A DNA stretch of 13,774 nucleotides from Dehalococcoidia bacterium (lineage in GTDB: Bacteria; Chloroflexota; Dehalococcoidia; SZUA-161), in NCBI GenBank assembly GCA_014859215.1, contig JACUUS010000048.1, positions 1-13,774 of the forward strand, given 5' to 3'. Both the position numbers and the translations under genes were made by a program. Below the pieces are notes generated by a model that saw only the letters and a list, made by a program, of their open reading frames with translations, had not been told where the DNA came from and searched no databases. Positions 13,564 through 13,774 of the stretch are shown in pieces. The first letter of the stretch is position 1; every line of letters begins with the position of its first letter.

Positions 13564-13774
13564 ATGATAACAGCACACTTGGTAGCCCTCGATCACCTAA
13601 TCAAAGGCTATCAGCTTTGCGCAGCCACCGAGGGCAAAAGCCCCAATGCCATCGCCATTGTAATCAACAGCGTGACTTACTTTCAAGATTTTCTCACCTC
13701 CAACGGGAGAACCGAAGATGCAACCCGAGTCAATCATCACGAAATCCGAGCCTTCATCCTCCATTTGCAGCAGA
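13564..13774 (+). CDS. tyrosine recombinase (integrase), N-terminal 70 residues, cut by window edge
   Basis: Reads MITAHLVALDHLIKGYQL, then ATEGKSPNAIAIVINSVTYF, and ends VNHHEIRAFILHLQQ. This is the SAM-like core-binding domain that begins tyrosine recombinases/XerC-like integrases: helix with L..Y, EGKSP.T-type turn, ...FL..., and the D/E-IRAF...L end. The catalytic Arg-Lys-His-Arg-His-Tyr domain lies beyond the window. GGAGGG lies 7 nt before the ATG. Position directly beside a broken tRNA, pointing away from it, is the classic int-att arrangement of genomic islands and prophages, so it probably excises and integrates the element to the right. Confidence 0.82.
   Translation, partial: MITAHLVALDHLIKGYQLCAATEGKSPNAIAIVINSVTYFQDFLTSNGRTEDATRVNHHEIRAFILHLQQ

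Noticed and set aside
1..13774. CRISPR arrays, rRNA genes, insertion-sequence transposases
   Set aside because: No regularly spaced repeats, no rRNA-like stretch and no transposase motif seen; the only mobile-element gene is the partial integrase at the right edge.

Overview
The window is bacterial chromosome of moderately high GC. Genes have clear Shine-Dalgarno sites and short gaps, with no replication or phage structural genes until the far right edge. Several small proteins resemble ones I associate with Chloroflexota (Dehalococcoidia-like): a Cys4-type zinc-ribbon protein with a Gly-rich linker, a 63-aa HHW/CxxC protein, and a CxxC microprotein pair. That taxonomic call is an inference of about 50% confidence; no rRNA or other marker is present.

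Left part (1-2143). A phosphomannomutase/phosphoglucomutase gene runs off the left edge on the minus strand. It is followed by a broken sensor histidine kinase: a PAS-containing N-terminal piece on the minus strand abuts a short, decaying ATPase-domain C-terminal piece on the plus strand. Next come a doubtful short minus-strand ORF and a small two-helix membrane protein whose C-terminal reading is uncertain.

Centre (2145-9809). An aldo/keto reductase and a three-BON-domain protein lie on the plus strand. They converge on a two-gene minus-strand unit: an Old-Yellow-Enzyme/2,4-dienoyl-CoA-reductase-type flavoprotein, followed by a 1327-aa fusion of beta-phosphoglucomutase, trehalose-6-phosphate phosphatase and GH65 disaccharide phosphorylase (the architecture of mycobacterial OtsB1). 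All three active sites in the fusion look intact, so one polypeptide could convert trehalose-6-P to trehalose, phosphorolyse it, and return the glucose-1-P to glycolysis.

Right-centre (9937-11863). Two paralogous 63/70-aa CxxC proteins flank a cupredoxin lipoprotein. Three copies of one promoter-like sequence (GTGATAA, 27-28 nt, ATGACT) lie in this region, all in the same orientation relative to the downstream gene. They precede a BON remnant plus the first CxxC gene, the cupredoxin gene, and the second CxxC gene. This looks like a small shared regulon. A DUF2267 gene follows.

Right part (11864-13774). A zinc-ribbon gene has a good sigma70-type promoter and a leader hairpin that would bury its start codon, so it is a candidate for translational control. 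It is followed by a small zinc-binding protein and a SlyD-like FKBP. The window ends with a promoter and the 5' part of tRNA-Val(CAC). The tRNA stops matching a tRNA just after the anticodon arm and runs into a nested inverted-repeat structure, then a tyrosine-recombinase gene cut by the window edge. This is almost certainly the boundary of an integrated mobile element. BON, trehalose, DUF2267, aldo/keto-reductase and cupredoxin genes together give the region a stress-response flavour, but that is inference.
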